A stretch of DNA of 52,137 nucleotides from Cloacimonetes bacterium UBA3541 (GTDB taxonomy: Bacteria > Cloacimonadota > Cloacimonadia > Cloacimonadales > Cloacimonadaceae): NCBI GenBank assembly GCA_002376725.1, contig DFOM01000036.1:1-52137 (forward strand). The letters run 5' to 3'. Position 1 is the stretch's first letter; every line of letters starts with the position of its first letter. The notes beneath the pieces were generated by a model, which ran no database searches, was not told where the DNA came from, and worked only from the letters and a program-made list of their open reading frames with translations. This document shows, in pieces, positions 32,484 to 41,714 of the stretch. Made by a program: the position numbers and the translations under genes.

Positions 32484-33425
32484 TCAGGCTCTGGGATGGT
32501 ATAGACGATGTGTTTCAATAAGATAACGGGTATCTATATGGGTATAAATTTGAGTGGTATTTAAACTGGAATGACCAAGCAAAGCTTGGACAATTCTTAG
32601 ATTAACTCCTGCTTCTAATAAATGAGTGGCAAAAGAATGACGAAAAGTATGCGGAGTAACTTCCTGTTTTAACCCTGCTTCTTGAGTGATTTTGTGCAGG
32701 ATTTTCCAGAAACCCATACGTGAGAGTTTCTGACCACGATTGTTGAGAAAGAGAATATCAGTATGTTCAAATTTAAGTAAAATAGGACGCACTTCATTTA
32801 GATATTCATTGAGCAATAACGCAACACTATCAACGAAAGGAACAAAGCGTTGTTTAGAGCCCTTACCTTTGATAAGAATAACCTGTTCAGAAAAATTGAT
32901 GTTATGAATAGTTAAATTAAGCAATTCTGAGACACGCATTCCTGTAGCATAAAGCAATTCCAGCATTACTTTATTTCTCTTTTCCAGAGGAGTGGAAGTA
33001 GGCAAACCATCTAAAAGCTTGAGCATAGTTTCTACATCAAGATAATCTGGAAGATACTGTCCTATTTTGATTTTAGGCACCTGATCAAAATCTACCTGTA
33101 TATTTTCTTCATTATCTTCCAGAAAATTAAAGAATTGTTTTAATGCCACTCTTTTCCTTGCTATAGAGGTATTGACCAAGCCTATATTCTTTAAATCCGT
33201 AAGATAATTTGTAACATCTTGAGCTGTGTATTCAGAAATAGGATGGGGATAGCTTTCCAAAAAATCTATTACATCACGGCGATAGCTATCCACGCTGTTT
33301 TCAGCCATCCCTTTTTCTACTGTAAGATAATAGACAAAGCTATTAAGATGACTTATCAGTGAAGCATTGAGATGGTCATCAGTCGCTAATCTGATAATTT
33401 GGTGATTCTTTGGTGATATTGACAT
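32484..33425 (-). CDS. xerD: Tyrosine recombinase XerD/XerC family
   Basis: 313 residues. The N-terminal SAM-like core-binding domain (about 20-105) is followed by a catalytic domain with Arg164 (ATGMRVSELLNL), Lys in KGKGSKQRF, His259-x-x-Arg262 in HTFRHSFATHLL, His285 in LLGHSS and Tyr294 in IYTH. It resolves chromosome dimers at dif. The only other Xer-like gene would lie outside the window, so the D versus C choice is tentative. The start overlaps guaB by 47 nt; no in-frame ATG lies nearer before the conserved part, and the ribosome binding site is weak, suggesting coupling to guaB. Confidence 0.88.
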   Translation of the reverse strand: MSISPKNHQIIRLATDDHLNASLISHLNSFVYYLTVEKGMAENSVDSYRRDVIDFLESYPHPISEYTAQDVTNYLTDLKNIGLVNTSIARKRVALKQFFNFLEDNEENIQVDFDQVPKIKIGQYLPDYLDVETMLKLLDGLPTSTPLEKRNKVMLELLYATGMRVSELLNLTIHNINFSEQVILIKGKGSKQRFVPFVDSVALLLNEYLNEVRPILLKFEHTDILFLNNRGQKLSRMGFWKILHKITQEAGLKQEVTPHTFRHSFATHLLEAGVNLRIVQALLGHSSLNTTQIYTHIDTRYLIETHRLYHPRA

Positions 33426-34839
33426 CGTGAGGATGAGATTCCTTCAAGCCAGCAGAAGTAATTTCAATAAATTCAGCTCTTTCTCTAAGAGAAGATAAGT
33501 TCTCAGCACCACAGTAGCCCATTCCTGCTCTAATTCCTCCAGTTAATTGATAGATAAATTCTCTGACGGGACCTTTATAAGGGACCATACCTTCTATGCC
33601 TTCTGCCACTAGCTTACTTTCTTCCAGATCTTCTTGAAAATAACGGTCTTTTCCACCCTTTTTCATCGCTGGAATAGATCCCATACCACGATAGCTTTTA
33701 AAACGCCTTCCATTGTAGATGATAGATTCCCCTGGACTCTCGTCGGTTCCAGCAAGCAAAGAACCAATCATAACCGCACTCGCTCCTCCAGCAAGAGCTT
33801 TAACTATATCACCAGAATACTTGATGCCTCCATCAGCTATAAGAGGAATGCCTGATTTAGCAGCCACTTCTGCACAGTCCATAATAGCACTTAATTGAGG
33901 TACTCCAATTCCAGCAATAACTCTTGTAGTACAGATGGAACCAGGACCGATTCCTACTTTAATTGCATCTGCACCACTATCAATCAAATATTTAGCTGCT
34001 TTAGCAGTGGCAATATTACCCGCTATTATCTCTATCTCCAAGCTTGCTTTCAATTTGTTTAAAGCATTGCTAATATTAGAATGATGAGCATGTGCAGTGT
34101 CCACTACTAAAAGATTAACACCTTGATGTACCAATTCTTGGGCTCTTTCCAGATAGTCTCCTGTAACTCCAATTGCTGCTCCCACTAAGAGTCTATTTTT
34201 CTCATCCTGTACTGCATAAGGATAATTAATCTTTTTTAATAAATCCTTAACCGTGAGCATGCCTGCTAAAGAAAAATCGGGATTGACCAGAATGAGCTTT
34301 TCTATGCGATACTTTTGTAGTAAAGCAATGCACTCTTCACTGGAAGTTCCAGCTGGAGCAGTGATAAGTTTTTCTTTGGGAGTCATTAAATCTTTAACCA
34401 GAAGTTTACCATCTGTTTCAAATCGGATATCTCTGCTGGTTAGGATTCCTACCAGCTTCCCCTTATCTACAACTGGAAAACCACCTACTTTGTATTGAGC
34501 TCTAAGTTCCCATACTTTTGCCAATCTGTCATCAGGTGAAAGTGTATAGGGATTTGTAATAACACCACTTTCAGCTCTTTTAACCAGTTGCACCTGTTCT
34601 GCCTGTTCTGCTATACTTAGGTTTTTATGAATGATACCAATACCTCCTTCCCTAGCCATAGCTATAGCCATCTCGTATTCTGTAACCGTATCCATAGCAG
34701 CACTTACAATGGGAATATTCAGTTGAGTATTTTTAGCAATCTTGGTTTCCAGAGATACTGAAGAAGGCAAAATACTTGAAGATTGAGGCACTAGAAGCAC
34801 ATCATCAAAAGTAAAGGTTTTGCGAATATTAGCTTTCAT
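33379..34839 (-). CDS. guaB: IMP dehydrogenase
   Basis: 486 residues, full length. It oxidises IMP to XMP with NAD+, the committed step to GMP. The (beta/alpha)8 barrel has the catalytic Cys303 in GIGPGSICTTRVIAG, and two CBS domains are inserted at about 95-205. MKKGGKDRYFQ is part of the mobile flap. AAAAGGAG lies about 6 nt before the ATG. On the minus strand a TTGACA at 34885-34880 with a poor -10 (TAAAGG) may be the promoter. It is transcribed with xerD. Confidence 0.96.
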   Translation of the reverse strand: MKANIRKTFTFDDVLLVPQSSSILPSSVSLETKIAKNTQLNIPIVSAAMDTVTEYEMAIAMAREGGIGIIHKNLSIAEQAEQVQLVKRAESGVITNPYTLSPDDRLAKVWELRAQYKVGGFPVVDKGKLVGILTSRDIRFETDGKLLVKDLMTPKEKLITAPAGTSSEECIALLQKYRIEKLILVNPDFSLAGMLTVKDLLKKINYPYAVQDEKNRLLVGAAIGVTGDYLERAQELVHQGVNLLVVDTAHAHHSNISNALNKLKASLEIEIIAGNIATAKAAKYLIDSGADAIKVGIGPGSICTTRVIAGIGVPQLSAIMDCAEVAAKSGIPLIADGGIKYSGDIVKALAGGASAVMIGSLLAGTDESPGESIIYNGRRFKSYRGMGSIPAMKKGGKDRYFQEDLEESKLVAEGIEGMVPYKGPVREFIYQLTGGIRAGMGYCGAENLSSLRERAEFIEITSAGLKESHPHDVNITKESPNYQISD

Positions 34840-34976
34840 ATAAATCTCCTTTTAACCTTTTAATCATTTAACTTTGATATGTCAAGCACTTTGCATATAG
34901 TTTAGTTTTATCTTAATTAAGTTATGTCATTAGGAAAGTCTTCTTGAGACCCTTTTCTTTTTGAAAAAATAAGAAC

Positions 34977-35001
34977 TTGACTCTGTTAAAGTTTATATAA
35001 T
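34977..35001 (+). promoter_or_regulatory. Candidate glnS promoter with short spacer
   Basis: TTGACT (34977-34982), 13-nt spacer, TATAAT (34996-35001). A second candidate, TTGACT (35060-35065), 17-nt spacer, AATTAT (35083-35088), is nearer the gene. Confidence 0.4.
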
Positions 35002-35120
35002 CATAAAACATTGCAAGATTATAAGTACAAACGAATATCCGTATCTTAGATGATTAAACTTGACTTGATCTATTATTTTCAAAATTATGTAAAGAATAAA
35101 TTGATTCAAAGGTAACGAAT

Positions 35121-36821
35121 ATGCCCGATAAAAAAAGTGATCAAAACTACCCTTCCAATTTTATTCGGACTATAATAGAAAACGATCTGGCTTCGGGAAA
35201 ACATAAGAAGATTGTTACTCGCTTTCCTCCTGAGCCAAATGGTTATCTGCATATAGGCCATGCCAAATCTATCTGTCTGAATTTTGGTTTGGCAAGAGAT
35301 TATGGAGGTGTTTGTCATCTTCGTTTTGATGATACCAATCCTATTAAAGAGGATGTAGAGTATGTAGATTCAATAATGGAAGATGTACATTGGTTAGGCT
35401 TTGATTGGGGAGACAAACTATTTTATGCTTCGGATTATTTTGACCAGCTCTATGAATATGCTGAAGTGCTTATTAAAGATGGCAAAGCTTATGTTTGTGA
35501 TTTATCCCAGGAAGAGATTAGAGCCACTCGCGGAACTTTAATCGTTCCAGGAAAGGAAAGTCCATATCGTAATCGTAGTATAGAAGAAAATTTAGAACTT
35601 TTCCGCAGGATGAAGGCAGGAGAATTTGAAGATGGTTCACGCTGTTTGAGAGCAAAAATAGATATGGCATCACCTAATGTGAATATGCGCGATCCAGTTA
35701 TCTATCGTATCAAAAAAGCAGAGCATCATCGCACCGGAAATAAATGGGTGATTTATCCTATGTATGATTACACTCACTGTATATCAGATTCTCTGGAAGG
35801 GATTACCCATTCGCTTTGCACTCTGGAGTTTGAAGATCATAGACCACTTTACGATTGGTTTCTGGATCAGCTTCCGGTGCCTTGTCATCCTCAACAAATT
35901 GAATTTGCTCGTTTAAATCTTTCCTACACTGTAATGAGTAAAAGAAAATTGCTTGAACTGGTTCAATCTGGAATAGTTAAGGGATGGGATGATCCCCGAA
36001 TGCCTACTTTAGCTGGAATGCGAAGAAGAGGATTCACACCAGAAGCAGTCAGAGATTTTGTTGATAGAATTGGAGTAGCAAAGGCTGATTCACTGGTGGA
36101 TTTTGAACTCCTACAGTTTTGCGTTAGAGAAGACCTGAATAAAAAAGCAAATCGTGTGATGGTAGTTCTAAATCCTTTAAAGGTTACAATTGAGAACTAT
36201 CCAGATGACCAGGTAGAAGAATTTGAAGCAGTCAATAATCCAGAGGACGAAACAGCTGGAACAAGGATGGTGCCCTTCTGCAAATATCTTTATATTGAGC
36301 AGGATGACTTCAGTGAAAATCCTCCTAAAGGTTGGCATAGACTTGCTCCAGGAGTTGAAGTCCGGCTAAAACACGCTTACTACATTACTTGCAAAGAAGT
36401 GATAAAAGATCCGGAAGGAAATGTTACCGAACTGATTTGCACCTATGACCCTAATTCCAGAGGTGGATGGACACCTGATGCACGAAAAGTTAAAGGAACC
36501 ATTCATTGGGTTAGTGCCAAACATTATATTGATGCAGAAGTTAGACTTTACGAACATCTATTTACTATTCCAGATATCAATGACATAGAAGAAGGTAAAG
36601 ATTATAGAGATTATCTCAATCCAAACTCCTTAAAGGTCTTAAAAAATTGCAAACTTGAACAGTCATTGAAAGAAGCTAAAATTGGAGATAGATTACAGTT
36701 CTTGCGTCAGGGTTATTTTTCCGTTGATTACGATTCCACTCCAGATAATCTAGTTTTCAATCTTATTGTTACACTCAAGGATAGCTGGGCTAAACAGCTT
36801 AAAAAGATGGAAAATGTCTAA
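35121..36821 (+). CDS. glnS: Glutaminyl-tRNA synthetase
   Basis: 566 residues, typical of GlnRS. Class I signature PPEPNGYLHIGHAKS (HIGH at 44-47) and VMSKRKL (271-277, KMSKS equivalent). The proline in PPEPN is typical of GlnRS rather than GluRS. The C-terminal beta-barrel anticodon-binding domains run from about 340 to the end (LNPLKVTIENYP onward). It charges tRNA-Gln directly. Presence of GlnRS means Gln-tRNA need not be made by the GatCAB route. The ribosome binding site before ATG 35121 is weak (AAGGTAACG). Confidence 0.96.
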   Translation: MPDKKSDQNYPSNFIRTIIENDLASGKHKKIVTRFPPEPNGYLHIGHAKSICLNFGLARDYGGVCHLRFDDTNPIKEDVEYVDSIMEDVHWLGFDWGDKLFYASDYFDQLYEYAEVLIKDGKAYVCDLSQEEIRATRGTLIVPGKESPYRNRSIEENLELFRRMKAGEFEDGSRCLRAKIDMASPNVNMRDPVIYRIKKAEHHRTGNKWVIYPMYDYTHCISDSLEGITHSLCTLEFEDHRPLYDWFLDQLPVPCHPQQIEFARLNLSYTVMSKRKLLELVQSGIVKGWDDPRMPTLAGMRRRGFTPEAVRDFVDRIGVAKADSLVDFELLQFCVREDLNKKANRVMVVLNPLKVTIENYPDDQVEEFEAVNNPEDETAGTRMVPFCKYLYIEQDDFSENPPKGWHRLAPGVEVRLKHAYYITCKEVIKDPEGNVTELICTYDPNSRGGWTPDARKVKGTIHWVSAKHYIDAEVRLYEHLFTIPDINDIEEGKDYRDYLNPNSLKVLKNCKLEQSLKEAKIGDRLQFLRQGYFSVDYDSTPDNLVFNLIVTLKDSWAKQLKKMENV

Positions 36822-36882
36822 ATATTATAATTTTAATGGACAATTAAATTATCTTTCTTAGAAAGGAATTAAGGAGGTATTT

Positions 36883-37131
36883 ATGACTTACAAACTAATG
36901 CTTATCAAGATTGACCATCGTAGCACTGAAGCAGTAAAAGTGCAGAGTGTCTTAACTAAATATGGGTGCAATATTAAAGTTCGTTTAGGCTTGCATGAGG
37001 TCTCTAACGACTTTTGCTCCAATGATGGATTAGTTGTTTTAGAAGTTGAAGGAGAACCTCAAGTTCTCAATGATATGCTTCAGGAATTAAATTCTATAGA
37101 GTATGTAAAGGCTCAGTTAATTGAAGTTTAA
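36883..37131 (+). CDS. Small ACT/ferredoxin-fold protein, TM1266 (iron-only hydrogenase regulator-like) family
   Basis: 82 residues with AAGGAGG about 6 nt before the ATG. The pattern MLIKIDHRSTEAVKVQSVLT ... KVRLGLHE ... GLVVLEVEG ... LNDMLQELNSIEYVKAQLIEV follows the TM1266-type beta-alpha-beta repeat ('v.i.n...a.~v..iLs.yg..I.gRmG.p......~ii.lvv.g....i..l...L..i.gV.vk.a'). Members sit near FeFe-hydrogenase maturation genes in Thermotoga and others; here none are near. It likely binds a small ligand. A shared terminator separates it from argF. Confidence 0.7.
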   Translation: MTYKLMLIKIDHRSTEAVKVQSVLTKYGCNIKVRLGLHEVSNDFCSNDGLVVLEVEGEPQVLNDMLQELNSIEYVKAQLIEV

Positions 37132-37147
37132 TTAATCAGGATGAAAA

Positions 37148-37194
37148 AAACTCTCTCGAAATAAGAGAATTACGAGAGAGTTTATTTTTTTTTG
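37148..37194. terminator. Bidirectional terminator between the TM1266-like gene and argF
   Basis: AAACTCTCTCG (37148-37158) pairs with CGAGAGAGTTT (37173-37183). A run of T follows on the plus strand, and the A-run at 37144-37150 provides the T-tract for the minus strand. Confidence 0.88.
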
Positions 37195-37202
37195 TATTAT
37201 TC

Positions 37203-38204
37203 TTAATTTCCTATTGTTGCCACCATCACTGCTTTAATGGTGTGCATTCTATTTTCCGCCTCATCAAAAACTACAGATTGAGAAGATTCAAAGACCTCAT
37301 CAGTTACTTCCATAGCAGAAAGATTAAATTTCTCTCCTATTTGTTTACCTATCTGAGTTTTTAAATTATGAAAAGAAGGAAGACAATGCATAAAGATAGT
37401 GCTGTCTTTTCCGGTTTTTTTCATCAATTCAGAATTCACTTGATAAGGTCTTAAAAGTTGAATGCGCGATTCCCAAACATTTTCTGGTTCTCCCATAGAT
37501 ACCCAAACATCTGTATAGATTACATCAGCATCTTTTACACCTTCCTCAATATCATCAGTTAAAGTAATTTTAACTCCCGTAGTATTAGCCATTTTCTTGC
37601 ATTTATCTAATAAAGAGATATCAGGAAAAAGAGATTGAGGGCTAACAATGCGGAAATCTATACCCATCTTAGAACAGCCAATCATCAGGGCATTAGCCAT
37701 ATTGTTCCTTCCATCCCCTACATAGACAAAGACCATATCAGTGAAAGGTTTTTGAAGATGCTCCTGTGCAGTAAGTAAATCCGCCAGAACTTGAGTGGGA
37801 TGATCCTGGTCAGTTAAACCATTCCAGACTGGAACGCCAGCATATCTTGCTAGTTCTTCCACTATTTCTTGTCCAAAACCTCTATATTCTATGCCATCAT
37901 ACATTCTACCTAAAACACGGGCAGTATCAGCAACAGATTCTTTTTTCCCCATCTGACTTCCAGTTGGACCTAAATAGGTTACATTTGCTCCTTGATCATA
38001 AGCTGCTACTTCAAAGGCACAACGAGTGCGAGTGCTATCCTTTTCAAATATAAGAGCAATATTTTTCCCCTTAAGCCTTTGCTGCTCAGTGCCATCATAC
38101 TTTGCTTTTTTCAGCTGAAGTGCAAGGTCTAATAAAAACTCAATTTCCTGCGGAGTAAAATCCATCAGGGTAAGAAAATGACGATTCTTTAAATTTACCG
38201 ACAT
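37203..38204 (-). CDS. argF: Ornithine carbamoyltransferase
   Basis: 333 residues. It makes citrulline from ornithine and carbamoyl phosphate (or runs in reverse in the arginine deiminase route). Carbamoyl-phosphate site STRTR (57-61), HPTQ (135-138), ornithine-binding FMHCLPSFH with Cys274. No other arginine gene is nearby, so biosynthetic versus catabolic use cannot be decided. AAAAGGAG precedes the ATG, and the bidirectional terminator at 37148 ends the transcript. Confidence 0.95.
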   Translation of the reverse strand: MSVNLKNRHFLTLMDFTPQEIEFLLDLALQLKKAKYDGTEQQRLKGKNIALIFEKDSTRTRCAFEVAAYDQGANVTYLGPTGSQMGKKESVADTARVLGRMYDGIEYRGFGQEIVEELARYAGVPVWNGLTDQDHPTQVLADLLTAQEHLQKPFTDMVFVYVGDGRNNMANALMIGCSKMGIDFRIVSPQSLFPDISLLDKCKKMANTTGVKITLTDDIEEGVKDADVIYTDVWVSMGEPENVWESRIQLLRPYQVNSELMKKTGKDSTIFMHCLPSFHNLKTQIGKQIGEKFNLSAMEVTDEVFESSQSVVFDEAENRMHTIKAVMVATIGN

Positions 38205-38426
38205 TATAATCTCCTTTTATTAATTGCGTTATAACACCAACTTTAAAAACCAGCTTTTAAAGGCAAGAATTTTCCTTGTCTGTTTATTACCTGAAAGAAA
38301 TAAGGGCTTTAATAAATAACTTGAATAGAAAAATGCAGGAAACCGAGATATTCAAAGTAATTAAAAAATAAAGCATTTTTTCTCTGTCTGAATGGAAAAA
38401 TATTTAGAAGTAAGGAATATAGAATT

Positions 38427-39677
38427 ATGAAACGCATTATCTGGTTGCTCTTTCTGATACCTTTTGCTTTAATGGCTGAGCAATATACTCTGGACGAGCT
38501 AATAGATCACGGTTTAAAAAATAGTCTAACGATGCAAAGCTCAGGTTTAGTTTATGTATCTATTCGTTCAAACCTAACCTCCGCTAAACTCAATCTTTTG
38601 CCTGAAATCAGTTTGGATTTAGGTGTCCGTAATGATTTTTACCATCCCGAAACACCACAAGTCTCCGATCTAAGTAGCAGTGCTGGTTTCAGTATCAGTA
38701 AAAGTTTAAGCTTGAATGACCCTTACTGGTATAATTACAAATTTGCTCAATTAGAAGAGAAAAAAGGTGCACTGGACTTACAAAGTAAAATCAGTTCATA
38801 CGCTTACAATGTATTTACTGCCTATCTGGATGTTTTAAGTTCTCAAAAACAGCTTCTCTCTCTAAACAAGAACTTAGAAATACAAACCAGAGTTTGGGAA
38901 CAGACTAAAGTGCTTAATCAGCTGGGTAAAAATACCAGTTTTGATGTTAAGGAAAGTGAGATAGCAGTTATGAACTCTCGTATATCCATAATGCAATTGG
39001 AGAATACTATTGCCACAAAGCGAAGGGAACTTTTTGGCTTGGTTAATATGAAAGATGAAGGATACGATTTAGCCGATTTAGAACCAGATAAAGAATTAAA
39101 AGTCCCTGATTTCTCACCTGAAACAAGTTATGCTATCAAATTACTGCAGACCGAGTTAAGTCGCACTCAGTTAAGCTTAAAACAAAACAAAACTGATTTA
39201 CTGCCTCTATTGAAGCTTACTTATAGTTTTGCTCGTAATGCGGGAGGTGAAGATTTTTCCTTTGAATCCTACAACACAGAACACACTCTTTCTTTAGGGA
39301 TTAGCTATTCTATCTGGAATCCATTAAAACAAAATCAGACGGTTAAACGCTCCAATCTCAGTATGAGAATCGCAGAACTGAATCTTCAGGATCAGCTTGA
39401 TGAAATGGAACGCCAGTATGAAATAATGACCCGGGAACTGGAATATATGAACCGATTAGATGAACTATATCAAGAAAAACTGGAACAAGCTAATATTCAA
39501 ATCCAGATCGCTGAGGAACGCTATCGTTTAGGATTAATTGATTTGCTTGAACTGGATAAAACCCGTGTGGATTATATTAATTCAGAGATTTCATATTATT
39601 CAAACCTCTATCAAATATTAGCTAAACAAGAAGCTATAAATAATCTGCTTTCATTAAAAATTATGGGAAAATGGTAA
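38427..39677 (+). CDS. TolC-family outer membrane efflux protein
   Basis: 416 residues. A signal peptide (MKRIIWLLFLIPFALMA) is followed by two long helical-hairpin repeats typical of outer-membrane efflux channels: YTLDELIDHGLKNSL at the start of the first, and ALDLQSKISSYAYNVFTAYL; the second half ends ERYRLGLIDLLELDKTRVDY, a classical TolC-family segment. It heads a four-gene efflux operon, 10 bp ahead of the MacA-like adaptor. Somewhat short for a TolC (usual 420-490). Confidence 0.88.
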   Translation: MKRIIWLLFLIPFALMAEQYTLDELIDHGLKNSLTMQSSGLVYVSIRSNLTSAKLNLLPEISLDLGVRNDFYHPETPQVSDLSSSAGFSISKSLSLNDPYWYNYKFAQLEEKKGALDLQSKISSYAYNVFTAYLDVLSSQKQLLSLNKNLEIQTRVWEQTKVLNQLGKNTSFDVKESEIAVMNSRISIMQLENTIATKRRELFGLVNMKDEGYDLADLEPDKELKVPDFSPETSYAIKLLQTELSRTQLSLKQNKTDLLPLLKLTYSFARNAGGEDFSFESYNTEHTLSLGISYSIWNPLKQNQTVKRSNLSMRIAELNLQDQLDEMERQYEIMTRELEYMNRLDELYQEKLEQANIQIQIAEERYRLGLIDLLELDKTRVDYINSEISYYSNLYQILAKQEAINNLLSLKIMGKW

Positions 39678-39687
39678 AGAAGGACTT

Positions 39688-40950
39688 ATGAAAAAGAAAT
39701 ACCTAACCTACATCATTATTGCTGTCGTAATCATTGTAGTAATCGTGGCTATCACTCAAGTTAAGAAAAAGAAAAATAAGCCAGAATGGAGAACTGAAAA
39801 TCCATCCATTACTACTATCCGTGAAGTTGTAACTGCAACTGGTTCTCTTAATCCTACTAAACTAGTTGAAGTTGGAACAGAGGTGTCTGGGAAAATAGAG
39901 AAATTGTATAAGGATTTTAATGACACAGTTAAAAAAGGTGAGTTGCTGGCAAAACTAGATACTGAAATATTATCTGCCAATCTGGAATCAGCTAAAGCGG
40001 ATGTAAATAAAGCCACTATAGTCCGTAATGACGCTAAGAGGGAATACGAAAATAGTAAAACCCTTTATGAAAAGGGCATGGGTTCTCAATATGATATGGA
40101 GAAGAATCTCTATGCGTATCAACAAGCTGAACAGAATCTGGCAACTGCCATGCTGAAATTGAAAACTGCTCAAAAAAATCTACAAAACGCCTCTATTACT
40201 TCTCCAATAAATGGAGTGGTAGTATCAAGAGAGGTTTCTGAAGGACAAACAGTAGCTGCCACAATGAGCTCTCCTACTCTATTTAAAATAGCAAATAATC
40301 TTGATATGATGCAAATTACAGCTGTCGTTGACGAGGCAGATATAGGAAAAGTGAAAGTAGGAATGCCAGTGGAATTTACCGTAGATGCCTATCCTGAAGA
40401 ACAATTTTATGGAACCGTCAATCAAATCCGATTAAACTCTATCGTAGAACAAAATGTGGTAAGTTATAATGTTATCATTGATACAGATAATCCAGATCAA
40501 AAATTACTGCCAGGTATGACTACTAATGTTACCATCATAACTAAATCCAAAGAAGATGTAATGTGTATACCTGTTACTGCAACCCGTTTCTTTCCTAACA
40601 AAGAATTATGGGAACTTTTCGGGCTACAATGGGATGAAAATTTGATAACTAAAGCTCGAAGTGCAGCTAGGCAAGCTGCTAATTCAACAAATTCCACTAA
40701 TATGAATGCCGCTACTACGAAATATGGTTCCTCTTCTAATGGAAAGGCTAAATTTGCTACTATTTGGGTGCTTCAGGAAAATGTCCCTGAACTTAAAGTC
40801 GTTCAAACTGGAATTTCTGATGGTGCCTATATAGAAATACTTAGTCAACTTGATCCGAAAGCTAAGATTATTACAGGAGTCAATTATAAAGATGCTTCTC
40901 AAATAGCAAGCAATAGTGCTCTTGGTGGTCCGATGGGAGGCAGATTCTAA
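39688..40950 (+). CDS. macA: MacA-like periplasmic adaptor (RND/HlyD family)
   Basis: 420 residues. An N-terminal membrane anchor (about 7-24) is followed by a lipoyl/biotinyl-like half (VVTATGSLNPTKLVEVGTEV), a coiled-coil hairpin (about 90-160), the second lipoyl half (SPINGVVVSREVSEGQTVA) and beta-barrel and membrane-proximal domains. An insert at about 310-355 is rich in Ala, Asn, Ser and Thr. It links the TolC channel to the MacB transporter. 2 bp separate it from the ATPase gene. Confidence 0.92.
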   Translation: MKKKYLTYIIIAVVIIVVIVAITQVKKKKNKPEWRTENPSITTIREVVTATGSLNPTKLVEVGTEVSGKIEKLYKDFNDTVKKGELLAKLDTEILSANLESAKADVNKATIVRNDAKREYENSKTLYEKGMGSQYDMEKNLYAYQQAEQNLATAMLKLKTAQKNLQNASITSPINGVVVSREVSEGQTVAATMSSPTLFKIANNLDMMQITAVVDEADIGKVKVGMPVEFTVDAYPEEQFYGTVNQIRLNSIVEQNVVSYNVIIDTDNPDQKLLPGMTTNVTIITKSKEDVMCIPVTATRFFPNKELWELFGLQWDENLITKARSAARQAANSTNSTNMNAATTKYGSSSNGKAKFATIWVLQENVPELKVVQTGISDGAYIEILSQLDPKAKIITGVNYKDASQIASNSALGGPMGGRF

Positions 40951-40952
40951 GT

Positions 40953-41714
40953 ATGGACAATAATATTCTAATCAGCGTAAGGGATTTAACTAAATCCTAT
41001 CAGATGGGGGAAATCTCTGTCCATGCACTTAGAGGTATTAATCTGGATATAGATGAGGGTGATTTCGTTGCCATTATGGGACCCAGTGGTTCGGGTAAGA
41101 CTACATTTATGAATCTATTAGGTTGTCTTGATAAACCTACATCTGGCTCTTACTTTTTAGATGGCATAAATGTAGCAGAAATGGATGATAAAGCTATTAC
41201 TCAAGTAAGAAACCAGAAAATTGGATATGTTTTCCAAGCATTTTATCTTCTACCCCGAACTACTGCCTTAGAAAATGTGGAATTACCATTATTATATCGC
41301 CATAAAATGTCTTCTAAGGAGCGTAGAGAAAAAGCTATGCAAGCCCTGGAAATAGTTGGTTTAGCAGACCGTGCTAAACACTATCCCAATCAGCTTTCAG
41401 GCGGACAACAGCAAAGAGTAGCAATAGCAAGAGCCATAGTAAATGACCCGGCATTTATCCTCGCAGATGAACCAACTGGAAATCTGGATTCTCGCACTAG
41501 TGTGGAAGTTTTGGAACTTTTCCAAAAACTCCATTCTCAAGGAAAAACAATTATTCTGGTAACCCATGAATATGATTTATCACATTATGCACTCAGGATT
41601 ATAACCTTCCGTGATGGAAAGGTAATCTCAGATGCACCAAATTTAGATGTACATATTGCTTCAGAGGACTTGAAAAAAATGCCTCAGCTAGACATAGAGG
41701 AGGAGGTCTTATAA
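40953..41714 (+). CDS. MacB/LolD-like ABC transporter ATPase
   Basis: 253 residues. Walker A GPSGSGKT, Q-loop VFQAFYLLPRTTALENVELP, signature LSGGQQQRVAIARA, Walker B FILADEPTGNLD, H-loop ILVTHEYD. The LLPRTTALENVELPLLY segment places it in the MacB/LolD/FtsE class. In E. coli MacB the ATPase and permease are one protein; here they are two genes, the permease starting at the base after the stop. Confidence 0.95.
   Translation: MDNNILISVRDLTKSYQMGEISVHALRGINLDIDEGDFVAIMGPSGSGKTTFMNLLGCLDKPTSGSYFLDGINVAEMDDKAITQVRNQKIGYVFQAFYLLPRTTALENVELPLLYRHKMSSKERREKAMQALEIVGLADRAKHYPNQLSGGQQQRVAIARAIVNDPAFILADEPTGNLDSRTSVEVLELFQKLHSQGKTIILVTHEYDLSHYALRIITFRDGKVISDAPNLDVHIASEDLKKMPQLDIEEEVL

Noticed and set aside
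34857..34885. Clear guaB promoter
   Set aside because: TTGACA is present on the minus strand, but the best -10 at 17 nt is TAAAGG and would leave a very short leader; too weak to list as a feature.
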